The position numbers were made by a program, and so were the translations under genes. The notes under the pieces were generated by a model, which worked only from the letters and a program-made list of their open reading frames with translations, made no database searches and had not been told where the DNA came from. Positions 8,294 through 15,230 of a stretch of 25,931 nucleotides of DNA are shown in pieces. The stretch is from JBBIQS01 sp037442205. Its GTDB lineage: Bacteria > Myxococcota > Myxococcia > Myxococcales > UBA5297. Every line of letters starts with the position of its first letter. Position 1 is the first letter of the stretch. The DNA lies in NCBI GenBank assembly GCA_037442205.1, contig JBBIQS010000108.1, forward strand, positions 1 through 25,931, read 5' to 3'.

Positions 8294-9031
8294 TTACTGC
8301 TGCGGCGGCTCGCCGACGAAGTAGGACAGCCCCAGCTCGAGCATCAGCTGGTTCTCGATCTTGCTGTTGGCGTCGCCGAGGGTGACGGTCTGGGCGCTGT
8401 AGAGGTAGTCGCGCAGCTCGGCCCGGAGCGCCAGGTTGCGGCCGAGCACGTAGCGCTGGCCGATGCCGAAGGTGCCGGCGATGGCGGTGGCGGTGCTGCC
8501 CCCGGGGATCCCGTAAGAGAGCAGCGTCCCGCCCAGGATCAGCGAGGTGTCGAAGTGGACCACCTTCTCCGACAGCACGTTGACCTTGCCGTAGAACGGC
8601 GAGATCGCCAGCTCCAGCCCGGCCATCCACTGCACCCGGCCCGGAACGTCGTTGAGCTCGCCGATCTCCGGGTTGCGGCAGCCGTTCTTGTCGCAGACCG
8701 AGACCGCGCTCGAGGGAGAGGCCAGCTGGTAGCTGCCGTGGAGCCCGAAGGAGAACAGCTCGCTCAGGTGGTAGGAGAGCTTGGCCCCGAAGGCGTACTT
8801 CTGGAAGAAGGCGTCGCCCAGGCTCAGGCCCAGGGTCGGGCTGAGCTCCAGGCGCGACTGCTTGAGGAAGAGGTTGCCGGAGACCGGGCGGATCCTCGCG
8901 GCGGCGTCCTCGCCCTTGGGGCCGGCGGCGGCCTCGGTGGACTCTTCGGGCTTGGCCTCGCCGGCCAGCGAGGCGGCGGGAAGGAGCCCCAGGGCGGCGA
9001 GCATCAGGAGGCTTATCAGGCTGCGTCGCAT
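8294..9031 (-). CDS. Outer-membrane beta-barrel protein (myxobacterial type, GltA-like)
   Basis: A 245-residue exported protein. From the ATG at 9031 the signal peptide is 'MRRSLISLLMLAALGLLP' onward, cut after SLA. The mature protein has a charged leader, then 'LFLKQSRLELSPTLGLSLGDAF' and strand after strand of alternating residues ending 'LELGLSYFVGEPPQQ'. The arrangement 'FLKxSRxEL.P' and 'SPFYGKVNVL...HFD' repeats in the gene upstream, so the two are paralogues of the myxobacterial outer-membrane barrel family (I think TIGR04565). Two Cys ('VCDKNGCRN') sit in one predicted loop. A GTG at 9070 overlaps the upstream stop as GTGA and is an alternative start through translational coupling. 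As middle gene of the barrel-barrel-TPR operon it corresponds to gltA. Confidence 0.85.
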   Translation of the reverse strand: MRRSLISLLMLAALGLLPAASLAGEAKPEESTEAAAGPKGEDAAARIRPVSGNLFLKQSRLELSPTLGLSLGDAFFQKYAFGAKLSYHLSELFSFGLHGSYQLASPSSAVSVCDKNGCRNPEIGELNDVPGRVQWMAGLELAISPFYGKVNVLSEKVVHFDTSLILGGTLLSYGIPGGSTATAIAGTFGIGQRYVLGRNLALRAELRDYLYSAQTVTLGDANSKIENQLMLELGLSYFVGEPPQQ

Positions 9032-9066
9032 CGAAGTGAGCGCCTCGTGGCGAAGGGGGTGGGGAC

Positions 9067-9876
9067 TCACGGCTCTTTGTAGTCGAAGGAGAGCGGCAGG
9101 AAGAAGCTCAGGCCGAAGTTGACGCTGACCTGCTGCTGCAGCACCGCCCGCTCGCCGCCGTCGGGGCGATCGGCGTAGAGGGTGTCGAGCACCGACAGGT
9201 CGAGCGCCAGCCAGTCGGTGACGGTGAAGCGCTGGCCCAGGCCGAGGTGGGTGGAGAAGTGCGGGCCGTCCACCGAGCTGGTCTCGGTGAACTCGGCGCC
9301 GGCACCGCCGACCAGGTAGAGGTCGAAGTGGCGGATCGAGTTGAACAGCGCCACCTTGCCGTAGATCGGCGACCAGAGCAGGTCGAAGAACAGGCCATAG
9401 TCCGGGTTCACCTTGGGCAGCCGGCTCTGCAGCTGGCGCTTGGCGAGGCGGACGTTGTCGGTGGGCGGGGCGTAGTAGTCGAAGGCCCGCACCGCCAGCC
9501 CGAAGCTGTCCTGGAAGAAGAAGGACAGCCGGGCCCCGGGGCCGAACTTCGGGAAGTAGGAGTCGTTGACCGTGGCAAAGGCCAGCGGGGTCAGCTCCAC
9601 CCGGCTGCGCTTGAGGAACGGCTTGCGCTGCACGCTCTTGACCCGGTCCTCGGCAGCGATCTGGGCCTCGGAGAGGCGGGGCGGCTCGGCGGCCTTGGGC
9701 AGGTCGAGGTCGGCGGGGTTGGCCGGCGGCGGCGGAAGCGGCGTCACATCCGACTTCTCGTCCTTGGGCGGCTCGCTCTTCTTGTCGTCAGACAGGTCAA
9801 GGCCGAACCCTTGGGCCAGCGCGGCCGACGGGAGCCACAGCGCAAACAGCAGGGAGCACAGGGGCATCAATCTCAT
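9067..9876 (-). CDS. Outer-membrane beta-barrel protein (myxobacterial type, GltB-like)
   Basis: A 269-residue exported protein, first gene of the operon. The signal peptide ends at ALAQ (20-22 region) and is followed directly by 'GFGLDLSDDKKS' (23-34), the same motif as in the TPR protein. After a Pro-rich acidic/basic linker comes 'FLKRSRVELTPLAF', then the barrel with 'LLWSPIYGKVALFNSIRHFDLYLVGG', paralogous to the next gene's 'SPFYGKVNVL' segment, and a C-terminal strand region 'VNFGLSFFLPLSF'. The role is inferred from the family: Glt barrels form the outer-membrane part of the trans-envelope gliding complex, but myxobacteria have several paralogues. There is no Shine-Dalgarno before the ATG at 9876; promoter-like hexamers end 9 bases upstream. 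Confidence 0.85.
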   Translation of the reverse strand: MRLMPLCSLLFALWLPSAALAQGFGLDLSDDKKSEPPKDEKSDVTPLPPPPANPADLDLPKAAEPPRLSEAQIAAEDRVKSVQRKPFLKRSRVELTPLAFATVNDSYFPKFGPGARLSFFFQDSFGLAVRAFDYYAPPTDNVRLAKRQLQSRLPKVNPDYGLFFDLLWSPIYGKVALFNSIRHFDLYLVGGAGAEFTETSSVDGPHFSTHLGLGQRFTVTDWLALDLSVLDTLYADRPDGGERAVLQQQVSVNFGLSFFLPLSFDYKEP

Positions 9877-10184
9877 GGGGCGGCAATCCTACCTCAGGTT
9901 GTCGGCGGTTCAAGCCGGCGCACCTGCACCGGTGCGATCTGTGGATCCGGGGCAGCAACCCTGGGGGCGAGCGCTCCCTATTAATGGTGCGGGGCCGGCG
10001 GCGCCCGGCCTCGAAGATCGCCGGCGCGCGACACTGAACGAGCGGCCAGTTCTGGTTCGCTGGCGCCGGCGGCCCGATTCGCCAGGGGCGGCGGCGGGTT
10101 GCGCGAGGGCGCCGATTCCTTGAGCCGCCCCGGGCTTGGCGGCACACTACCGGGCGACCCTTCGGGCAGCGGGAGTGAGCCGTT
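9877..10184. other. Divergent intergenic region between the Glt-like operon and the sigma-factor operon
   Basis: 308 bases without a credible gene. It contains the minus-strand promoter candidate at 9886-9913, a perfect 10-base palindrome GCACCGGTGC (9926-9935) and a single AT-rich island (CTATTAATGG, 9976-9985). Any promoter for the sigma gene should lie here, but I could not pick one with confidence. Confidence 0.6.
9886..9913 (-). promoter_or_regulatory. Candidate promoter of the barrel-barrel-TPR operon
   Basis: On the minus strand TTGAAC (9913-9908), a 16-base spacer and TAGGAT (9891-9886; 4 of 6 matches each) stand 9 bases before the ATG at 9876. The predicted start of transcription would be within about 4 bases of the start codon, giving an almost leaderless mRNA, in line with the missing Shine-Dalgarno. 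Confidence 0.4.
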
Positions 10185-10748
10185 TTGGCGAGATCGGGAC
10201 ACCCACCGGACGGAAGCGGAGCAGCCCCGGCGCTGCGGCTGATAGAGCCGGAGCGCCAGGGCCCGGCGTCGGTGGAAGAGGCCTTCCGCGAGCACGCCTC
10301 CTACGTCGCGGCGGTGGCGCTGCGGCTGCTGGGGCGGGACGAAGAGGTCGACGACGTGGTCCAGGACACCTTCCTGCGCGCGATGTCGGGACTGGGGCGG
10401 CTGCGCGACCCGGCGGCGGTGAGGGGCTGGCTGGCTACGGTGGCGGTCCGGGTCGCCCGCCGCAAGCTGCGCGCCCGCCGGCTGTTCGCCTTCGTCGGCC
10501 TGGATGGCGCCGACAACAGCATCGAGCTGTGCGCCCCCGGCGCCGGCCCCGAGGAGAAGGCGCTGCTGCACAAGGTCTACGGGCTGCTGGAGAAGCTGCC
10601 GGTGGACGAGCGCATCGCCTGGACCCTGCGCCACGTCGAGGGCGAGCCGCTGGAGCGGGTGGCCGAGCTGTGCGGCTGCTCGCTGGCTACCGCCAAGCGG
10701 CGCATCGCCCGGGCCCACGCCACTCTCGAGGAGCGGCTCGATGACTGA
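10185..10748 (+). CDS. ECF-type RNA polymerase sigma factor
   Basis: A 187-residue sigma factor with only regions 2 and 4. Region 2 (about 32-98) has 'FREHASYVAAVALRLLGRDEEVDDVVQDTFLRAM', where the DDVVQDTF segment binds core polymerase, and 'LRDPAAVRGWLATVAVRVARRKLR' for -10 recognition. Region 4 (about 127-184) ends in a helix-turn-helix 'EPLERVAELCGCSLATAKRRIARAHATLEERL'. It directs polymerase to a special promoter set, probably held in check by the next gene product, a membrane FecR-like protein. The start is TTG at 10185 with GGGAG 9 bases upstream. The stop overlaps the next start by 8 bases (ATGACTGA), so the two are translationally coupled. Confidence 0.92.
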   Translation: MARSGHPPDGSGAAPALRLIEPERQGPASVEEAFREHASYVAAVALRLLGRDEEVDDVVQDTFLRAMSGLGRLRDPAAVRGWLATVAVRVARRKLRARRLFAFVGLDGADNSIELCAPGAGPEEKALLHKVYGLLEKLPVDERIAWTLRHVEGEPLERVAELCGCSLATAKRRIARAHATLEERLDD

Positions 10749-11811
10749 CCTGGCCCGACAGATGGAGCGAGCGCGCTCCAGCCTCCGGGTCGACTGGAGC
10801 GAGGAGCGCGAGCGGCTGGCCGAGCGGGGCTTCCTGCGCAAGAAGAGGGCGCAGCCGATCAAGCGGGCGCTCGCCGGCGGGACGCTGGCGCTGCTGCTCG
10901 GGGTCGCGCTGTTCGCCGCCGAGCGCCATCCGGCCGACCCGCCGATGGCCCAGGCCCGGCAGGAGATTTCCCGCCGCAGCGATGGCTCGCTCCAATTCGC
11001 CGACGGCTCGACTGCTCGGCTGATGGATACCCAGACGGAGCTGCGCGCGGAAGCTTCGCCAGGGAGAGTGAGCGTGGAGTTGGTGCGCGGCGCCGCCCGC
11101 TTCGAGGTGGTGCACCGGACCGATCGGCTGTTCCGGGTCGAGGCCGGGCCGGTGGCGATCGAGGACCGCGGGACGCGCTTCACCGTCGAGCGGCTGGACT
11201 CCGGGGTGCGGGTGAGGGTGGAAGAGGGAGCGGTGGCGGTCTTCGATCCCAAGGGCGAGAGCGCGCTCAAGGCCGGGCAGGAAGGGCTGTTCGTCTTCCC
11301 GCAGCAGGCGCCGGCCAGGCCAGCGGCGGCGCCGGCACGCCATCCGGCTCGGCGAGGCTGGAAGAGCCTGGCCGGCGATGGCGAGTTCGAGGCAGCCTGG
11401 AAAGAGCTGGGGCCAGCGGGGATGAAGTCTCTGCGCGACCAGCCCGAGGAGCTGATGCTGGCTGCCGACGTGGCCCGGCTGAGCCATCACTCGGAGCAGG
11501 CGGTGGCGCCGCTGCGGACGGTGCTCGAGCGGCACGCTTCCGATCCGCGGGCGTCGCTGGCGGCCTTCACCTTGGGTCGGGTGCTGCTCGAGGAGCTGGG
11601 GCGGCCGCGCGAGGCGGCGGGGGCCTTCGGCGAGGCGCAGCGGCTGGCGCCCAAGGGGCCGATGGCCGAGGACGCGCTGGCGCGCGAGGTCGAGGCCTGG
11701 TCGCGGGCCGGCCAGGCGAGTCTGGCGCGCGAGCGGGCCGAGCTCTATCAGGAGCGCTATCCGGACGGCCTGCGGCTGCGAACCGTGAGGGTGCTCGGCG
11801 GCCTGGAATGA
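10741..11811 (+). CDS. FecR-family membrane anti-sigma/regulator protein
   Basis: A 356-residue protein. The first 40 residues are charged and cytoplasmic, a transmembrane helix lies at about 43-60, and the FecR domain follows at about 78-175 ('DGSLQFADGSTARL', 'VSVELVRGAARFEV', 'FRVEAGPVAIEDRGTRFTVERL', 'VRVEEGAVAVF'). The remaining part is Ala/Arg-rich and helical with TPR-like repeats ('ALAAFTLGRVLLEELGRPREAAGAFGEAQRL' type). FecR proteins pass an envelope signal to a partner ECF sigma factor. Here the partner is plainly the preceding gene, with which it overlaps by 8 bases. Unlike FecR of iron systems there is no TonB receptor alongside. The ATG at 10741 is chosen over longer frames because of the coupling and the fit of the membrane topology. 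Confidence 0.88.
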   Translation: MTDLARQMERARSSLRVDWSEERERLAERGFLRKKRAQPIKRALAGGTLALLLGVALFAAERHPADPPMAQARQEISRRSDGSLQFADGSTARLMDTQTELRAEASPGRVSVELVRGAARFEVVHRTDRLFRVEAGPVAIEDRGTRFTVERLDSGVRVRVEEGAVAVFDPKGESALKAGQEGLFVFPQQAPARPAAAPARHPARRGWKSLAGDGEFEAAWKELGPAGMKSLRDQPEELMLAADVARLSHHSEQAVAPLRTVLERHASDPRASLAAFTLGRVLLEELGRPREAAGAFGEAQRLAPKGPMAEDALAREVEAWSRAGQASLARERAELYQERYPDGLRLRTVRVLGGLE

Positions 11812-12719
11812 TCCTGCTGGGCAGTCTGGCCTCGATGCTGCTCCTCGCCGCCGCGGGCGAAGGCCCGGCTCTGCGCTTCGAAGGCTGCGCGGATCGGCAG
11901 ATCAACGGAGTGAAGGGGCTGGTGGCCGTCGAGCTGGCCGGCAAGCCGCTGGCGGACTCGACCAAGGCCGAGATCTTCTGCCGCGGCAGCCGCGCGCTGG
12001 TGATGGTCAGCGGCCAGGGCGAGCCGCTGGCACGGTGGGTGGATCTGCGAGCCGGAGGCGCGCAGGGACGGGCGCGATTGCTGGCGCTGACCATCGCCGA
12101 GCTGGTGTCTGCGCAACAGGCGATGCCGCAGTCGAGCCTGCCGGCGGAAGAGAAACCCCCGGTCCCGCCGACCCCCGACGAGTCGCCGCAGGTCACCGAT
12201 GTGCCCGAGCCGGCGCAGCTGCGGCTGAACGCGGCCGGCCAGGTGCGGGCGTTCCCGGGAGGCCTGATGTTGCTGGGGATCGGCGGCGAGGTGGCGCGCG
12301 GCAGCCCGGGGCGCATCGGCTGGCGGGCCGATCTGCTGCTGGAGGGCGGACTGGCGGCGCGGAGCCTGGGGCAGGTCGAGGCCTCGGCGGCGGGGCTGGG
12401 GCTGGCCGCGCTCTGGCAGATCGCCAGGGTCGGCAGCTTCGACGTCGAGGCTGCCACTGGACTTCGAGGCGGCTACGCGCGGCTGGAGGGAGTGCCCATC
12501 GATCCCTGGCTTCCGAAGCAGCCGCCGACGCAGGGGGCGTGGCTGGGGCCATTCCTGGCGCTGCGGATGTGCTATGCCCGCGGCTGGCTGGGGATCGAGC
12601 TCGGCGCCGAGGCCGGGGTGGTGCTGCTGCCGCTCCGGGCGGGGATTACCGCTCCGGAAGAAGCGGGGATCTCCGGCGGGTGGCTGGGATTGCAGCTGGG
12701 AGTCGGGGTGCTGCCCTAG
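11808..12719 (+). CDS. Exported protein with barrel-like C-terminal half, third gene of the sigma/FecR operon
   Basis: A 303-residue protein that I cannot place in a named family. The N-terminus 'MILLGSLASMLLLAAAGEG' is a signal peptide. Residues about 22-105 form a small domain containing two Cys ('FEGCADRQ', 'IFCRGSR'). A Pro-rich linker (about 110-135) leads to a Gly-rich C-terminal half with beta-barrel-like alternation ('GRIGWRADLLLEGGLAARSLG', 'WLGPFLALRMCYARGWLGIELGAEAGV', ending 'WLGLQLGVGVLP'). It overlaps the FecR gene by ATGA, so all three genes are coupled and probably act in one envelope-signalling path, perhaps as sensor or as the conserved output. Function is inference from position. 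It meets the ferritin-like gene tail to tail with 7 bases between. Confidence 0.8.
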   Translation: MILLGSLASMLLLAAAGEGPALRFEGCADRQINGVKGLVAVELAGKPLADSTKAEIFCRGSRALVMVSGQGEPLARWVDLRAGGAQGRARLLALTIAELVSAQQAMPQSSLPAEEKPPVPPTPDESPQVTDVPEPAQLRLNAAGQVRAFPGGLMLLGIGGEVARGSPGRIGWRADLLLEGGLAARSLGQVEASAAGLGLAALWQIARVGSFDVEAATGLRGGYARLEGVPIDPWLPKQPPTQGAWLGPFLALRMCYARGWLGIELGAEAGVVLLPLRAGITAPEEAGISGGWLGLQLGVGVLP

Positions 12720-12726
12720 GCGTGCG

Positions 12727-13248
12727 TTAGCCGCGGTCGAATCCGGCGGCGGCCCAGTACTCGTCCTGCAGCTCCTGCTGCTGGCGAAGCAGGGCGTCGC
12801 AGTGGTCCTGCTCCCAGCCGGCCAGCTCTTCGAACATCCGCCGCACCTCGGGGATCGGCGACTTCTGCGCGATCTCCCGGTAGTGCCTGATGGCGTTGAG
12901 CTCCAGCTGGCTGGCGATGGCCAGCACGCTCATCTCGAAGTGGGACTCGCCCAGGCGCCGGCGGAACTCGGGCGAGAAGAAGGCGCCGGGCAGGGCCGGG
13001 TGAGGCTCCAGCCTGGCCTTCTGGTCCAGCGAGCCGGTCTCGGACATGGCGTGGTAGTGCAGCGACAAATACTCCAGGTGCTCCAGCTCCTCCTGGGCCA
13101 GCCGCTCGAAGGTCGCCCGCCCCTGGAGATCCTGGGTGGTCTTGGCGGCGTTCTTGTAGAGCTCGTGCCCCACCCGCTCCGCCTGGATGGCCTGGCGCAG
13201 CCCCTCGAGCACCTCGCGCACCGCCTGGTCGACCACCTTCTCTTCCAT
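12727..13248 (-). CDS. Ferritin-like/rubrerythrin-type diiron protein
   Basis: A 173-residue four-helix protein with duplicated diiron ligand motifs: Glu24 in 'QAERVGHELY', Glu54 and His57 in 'EELEHLEYL', Glu116 in 'SQLELNAIRHY', Glu146 and His149 in 'WEQDHCDAL'. This arrangement fits the rubrerythrin/ferritin-like superfamily, whose members handle iron or reduce peroxide in the cytoplasm. It lacks the C-terminal rubredoxin CxxC domain of classical rubrerythrin, so the electron donor would be separate. The ATG at 13248 is preceded by GGGAG at 6 bases and was chosen over the in-frame start at 13287. Upstream are an AT-rich patch with AATAAT on the minus strand (13298-13293) and a 9-bp inverted repeat further off. 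Confidence 0.88.
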   Translation of the reverse strand: MEEKVVDQAVREVLEGLRQAIQAERVGHELYKNAAKTTQDLQGRATFERLAQEELEHLEYLSLHYHAMSETGSLDQKARLEPHPALPGAFFSPEFRRRLGESHFEMSVLAIASQLELNAIRHYREIAQKSPIPEVRRMFEELAGWEQDHCDALLRQQQELQDEYWAAAGFDRG

Positions 13249-13292
13249 GAGCCTCTCCCGGGAGCTCTCCCGAAGATCGTTCAGCACGCCAC

Positions 13293-13298
13293 ATTATT
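13293..13298 (-). promoter_or_regulatory. Possible -10 element of the ferritin-like gene
   Basis: AATAAT on the minus strand (5 of 6 matches to TATAAT) lies 44 bases upstream of the ATG at 13248, in an AT-rich patch. No matching -35 was found at the usual distance, so the call is weak. Confidence 0.25.
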
Positions 13299-13499
13299 TG
13301 AATACCTACTTGCCGGCGGAGGCGCCACAGAAAGGCCGCCGCGGCGACATCCGGCAGCGCGTCGCGACCTCGTCAGGGCCGGCGAGCGATCGGTGCAGCC
13401 GGAAGCCTCGATCCCGAACCATCCCCTCCCCTGCGCGCTCCCCATGCTCCGCTTCCGGCCGGGACTGAGGCCCGGGACCGGCGCGGCCTCCCTGCGGAT

Positions 13500-13538
13500 G
13501 AGCGCAAAGTAAATTTCTTTCACACGAGATTTGCGCTC
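13500..13538. repeat. 9-bp perfect inverted repeat with 21-base AT-rich centre
   Basis: GAGCGCAAA (13500-13508) and TTTGCGCTC (13530-13538) are exact reverse complements around an AT-rich 21-base centre. The centre-to-centre spacing of about 30 bases (three helical turns) would suit a dimeric or looping regulator; a hairpin in RNA is the other reading. Confidence 0.55.
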
Positions 13539-13705
13539 GACTCGTCGGAACTCAGCCAACGCCGTCCGAATCCAGGACGAAACCCTTGGCCAGCCAAACC
13601 TGGTCGGGCGCAACATTATGAAATCCCACCTCTTTTCTGACTGCTCTGAGCAGCTGCGAAAAGGAGGAGTTCTCCCGCCCCAGAGGTCCGCAGATCGGAC
13701 AGCTC

Positions 13706-13736
13706 GTCTGAACTCCAGACAATGTCGGCATGTCTG
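13706..13736. promoter_or_regulatory. Alternating GTCTG/CAGAC half-sites (possible operator)
   Basis: GTCTG (13706-13710), CAGAC (13716-13720) and GTCTG (13732-13736) alternate in orientation, with a CAGAT at 13691-13695 further upstream. The cluster ends 37 bases before the ATG at 13774, where a repressor or activator site would be expected. The half-sites are short, so chance is possible. Confidence 0.3.
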
Positions 13737-13773
13737 ATGCTAAGCGAGCCAGGCACAACTGCGAGGTGCCGGC

Positions 13774-15111
13774 ATGCGAAACAAAATTGGATTTCCCAGT
13801 TTGGTCATTGGAACGCTGCTCTTGGTCGGTTGCGGCACGGCGCTGGTCAACAGCGAGGACAACGCCAACCAGAGCACCGCCGACGAGCTGAGCCACAAGC
13901 ACGACGCCGGCACCTGCGCGAGCACCTGCGGCGGAGTCTGCGTGGACAAGCAGACCGATCCCAACCACTGTGGCCTGTGCCGCCATGCGTGCGGGGTGGG
14001 CGAGTCCTGCGTGCAGGGCGTCTGCAAAGGCGGCGGCTGCGCTCCGGGCACCGAGCTGTGCAAGGGCCAGTGCGTCTACACTCACAGCGACCCGACGAAC
14101 TGCGGCGCGTGCGGCCATTCCTGCCTCGCCGGGGAGTCGTGCGCCCAGGGGGCCTGCGTCGGCACCTGCCCGTCCGGCGAGACCTCATGCGGCGGGAAGT
14201 GCGTGACGCTCGCGTCCGATCCCAACAACTGCGGGATGTGCGGCAATGTCTGCAGCTCGGGCGTCTGCAAGTCGGGCGTCTGCGGGCAGCAGGGAGGCGG
14301 CGGCGCGATTGGGGTCCACGGCGGCCGAGTCTCGCTGCTTCACTTCGGCGCCACCGGCGACACCCGCCCGCCCAACTGCGAGGACACCGCCCAGTACCCG
14401 ACCGCGGTCGTCAACTCGGTCGTCGATCAGATTCGGACCCACGGGGCGCAGTTCGGCGTCGACCTGGGCGACCACATGTACGTCTGCAACAACGACCTGT
14501 CGATCGCCACGGCGCAGATGAACCTCTACGTGCAGTCCATCGCGCGGCTGGGCCAGACCTGGTTCATGACCCAGGGCAACCACGAGTGCTCGCACGGCCC
14601 CTGCCTGACCGGAAGCACCAACGCCAACTACGTGGCCTTCATGAAGGCTCTCGCGCCGGTGTCCAGCACGCCCTACTACTCGTTCGAGGTTCAGACCTCG
14701 CTCGGCCTGGCCATCTTCGTGGTGGTTGCCGACAACAGCTGGGATTCGACGCAGTCGGCCTGGCTGGAGCGGACTCTGAAGGACGCCGACTCGCGGGCCG
14801 CCTACACCATCGTCGCCAAGCACCACCCGGCCGCGGACACGGCGGTCTCCACCAACTCGACGGTGATGGCGATGATCCGCCGGCACAAGTTCTCGCTGCT
14901 GCTCACCGGCCACAACCACCTCTACAAGCACCCCAAGACCGACAGCGCGCGGGAGCTGATCCTCGGCACGGGCGGGGCGCCGCTGATCGCCGGCGGATCG
15001 TTCTACGGGTACGCGATGATCGACCAGCAATCGGACGGCAGGCTCCAGGTCAGCATCTACGACCTCAACAGCAACACGCCGGTCGACGTCTGGTCGGTCG
15101 GGCCGAACTGA
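13774..15111 (+). CDS. Cys-rich lipoprotein with metallophosphoesterase domain
   Basis: A 445-residue protein. Residues 1-20 are a lipoprotein signal with lipobox LVGC (Cys20). Residues 48-170 carry three cysteine modules of the form DPxxCGxCxxxCxxGxxCxxGxC (at about 62-84, 106-128, 150-170), which should be disulfide-bonded outside the cytoplasm. A Gly linker leads to a calcineurin-like phosphoesterase domain: 'GDTR' (Asp196), 'GVDLGDHMY' (Asp230, Asp233, His234), 'QGNHE' (Asn269, His270), 'VAKHHPAAD' and 'LLTGHNHLYKHP'. These supply the two-metal ligands, so it is probably an active envelope phosphatase or diesterase of the purple-acid-phosphatase kind; the substrate is unknown. The first motif has GDT rather than GDxH, as in that subgroup. 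GAGGT lies 6 bases before the ATG. The cysteine modules resemble those of the lipoprotein at 16907-19567. Confidence 0.9.
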   Translation: MRNKIGFPSLVIGTLLLVGCGTALVNSEDNANQSTADELSHKHDAGTCASTCGGVCVDKQTDPNHCGLCRHACGVGESCVQGVCKGGGCAPGTELCKGQCVYTHSDPTNCGACGHSCLAGESCAQGACVGTCPSGETSCGGKCVTLASDPNNCGMCGNVCSSGVCKSGVCGQQGGGGAIGVHGGRVSLLHFGATGDTRPPNCEDTAQYPTAVVNSVVDQIRTHGAQFGVDLGDHMYVCNNDLSIATAQMNLYVQSIARLGQTWFMTQGNHECSHGPCLTGSTNANYVAFMKALAPVSSTPYYSFEVQTSLGLAIFVVVADNSWDSTQSAWLERTLKDADSRAAYTIVAKHHPAADTAVSTNSTVMAMIRRHKFSLLLTGHNHLYKHPKTDSARELILGTGGAPLIAGGSFYGYAMIDQQSDGRLQVSIYDLNSNTPVDVWSVGPN

Positions 15112-15188
15112 GCTCGCGCCGCGGCCCGACTCCGGTGACACGGGGCCGGGCCTGCTGGACAGGCGGTCCGGGGCAACTGGCCCGCGGG

Positions 15189-15220
15189 CGCCCGGGGAAC
15201 CTCCTGGCAGCGCCCGGGCG
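15189..15220. terminator. Hairpin between converging genes
   Basis: CGCCCGGG (15189-15196) can pair with CCCGGGCG (15213-15220) over a 16-base loop, between the ends of the phosphoesterase gene and the NYN gene. Both arms are themselves near-palindromic and there is no T run, so its use as a terminator is uncertain. Confidence 0.35.
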
Positions 15221-15230
15221 AACCCGCTCG

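Larger units (their letters stand above)
13249..13773. other. Long divergent intergenic region
   Basis: 525 bases between the ferritin-like gene (-) and the metallophosphoesterase lipoprotein gene (+), markedly lower in GC than its neighbours in places. It holds AATAAT on the minus strand (13298-13293), a 9-bp inverted repeat at 13500-13538, the near-palindrome CTGCTC-T-GAGCAG (13641-13653), a Shine-Dalgarno-like AAAAGGAGGAG run at about 13659 with no start codon behind it, and alternating GTCTG/CAGAC sites at 13706-13736. The short frame at 13531-13737 has no ribosome site and no recognisable features. No RNA gene was identified, though the size leaves room for one. Confidence 0.6.

Noticed and set aside
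6258..8324. 688-codon plus-strand frame
   Set aside because: A Leu/Val/Gly/Arg-rich antisense shadow of the TPR gene, which has a signal peptide, TPR repeats and operon context.
13531..13737. 68-codon plus-strand frame in the long spacer
   Set aside because: It starts at TTG without a ribosome site, has no recognisable features and overlaps the inverted repeat arm.
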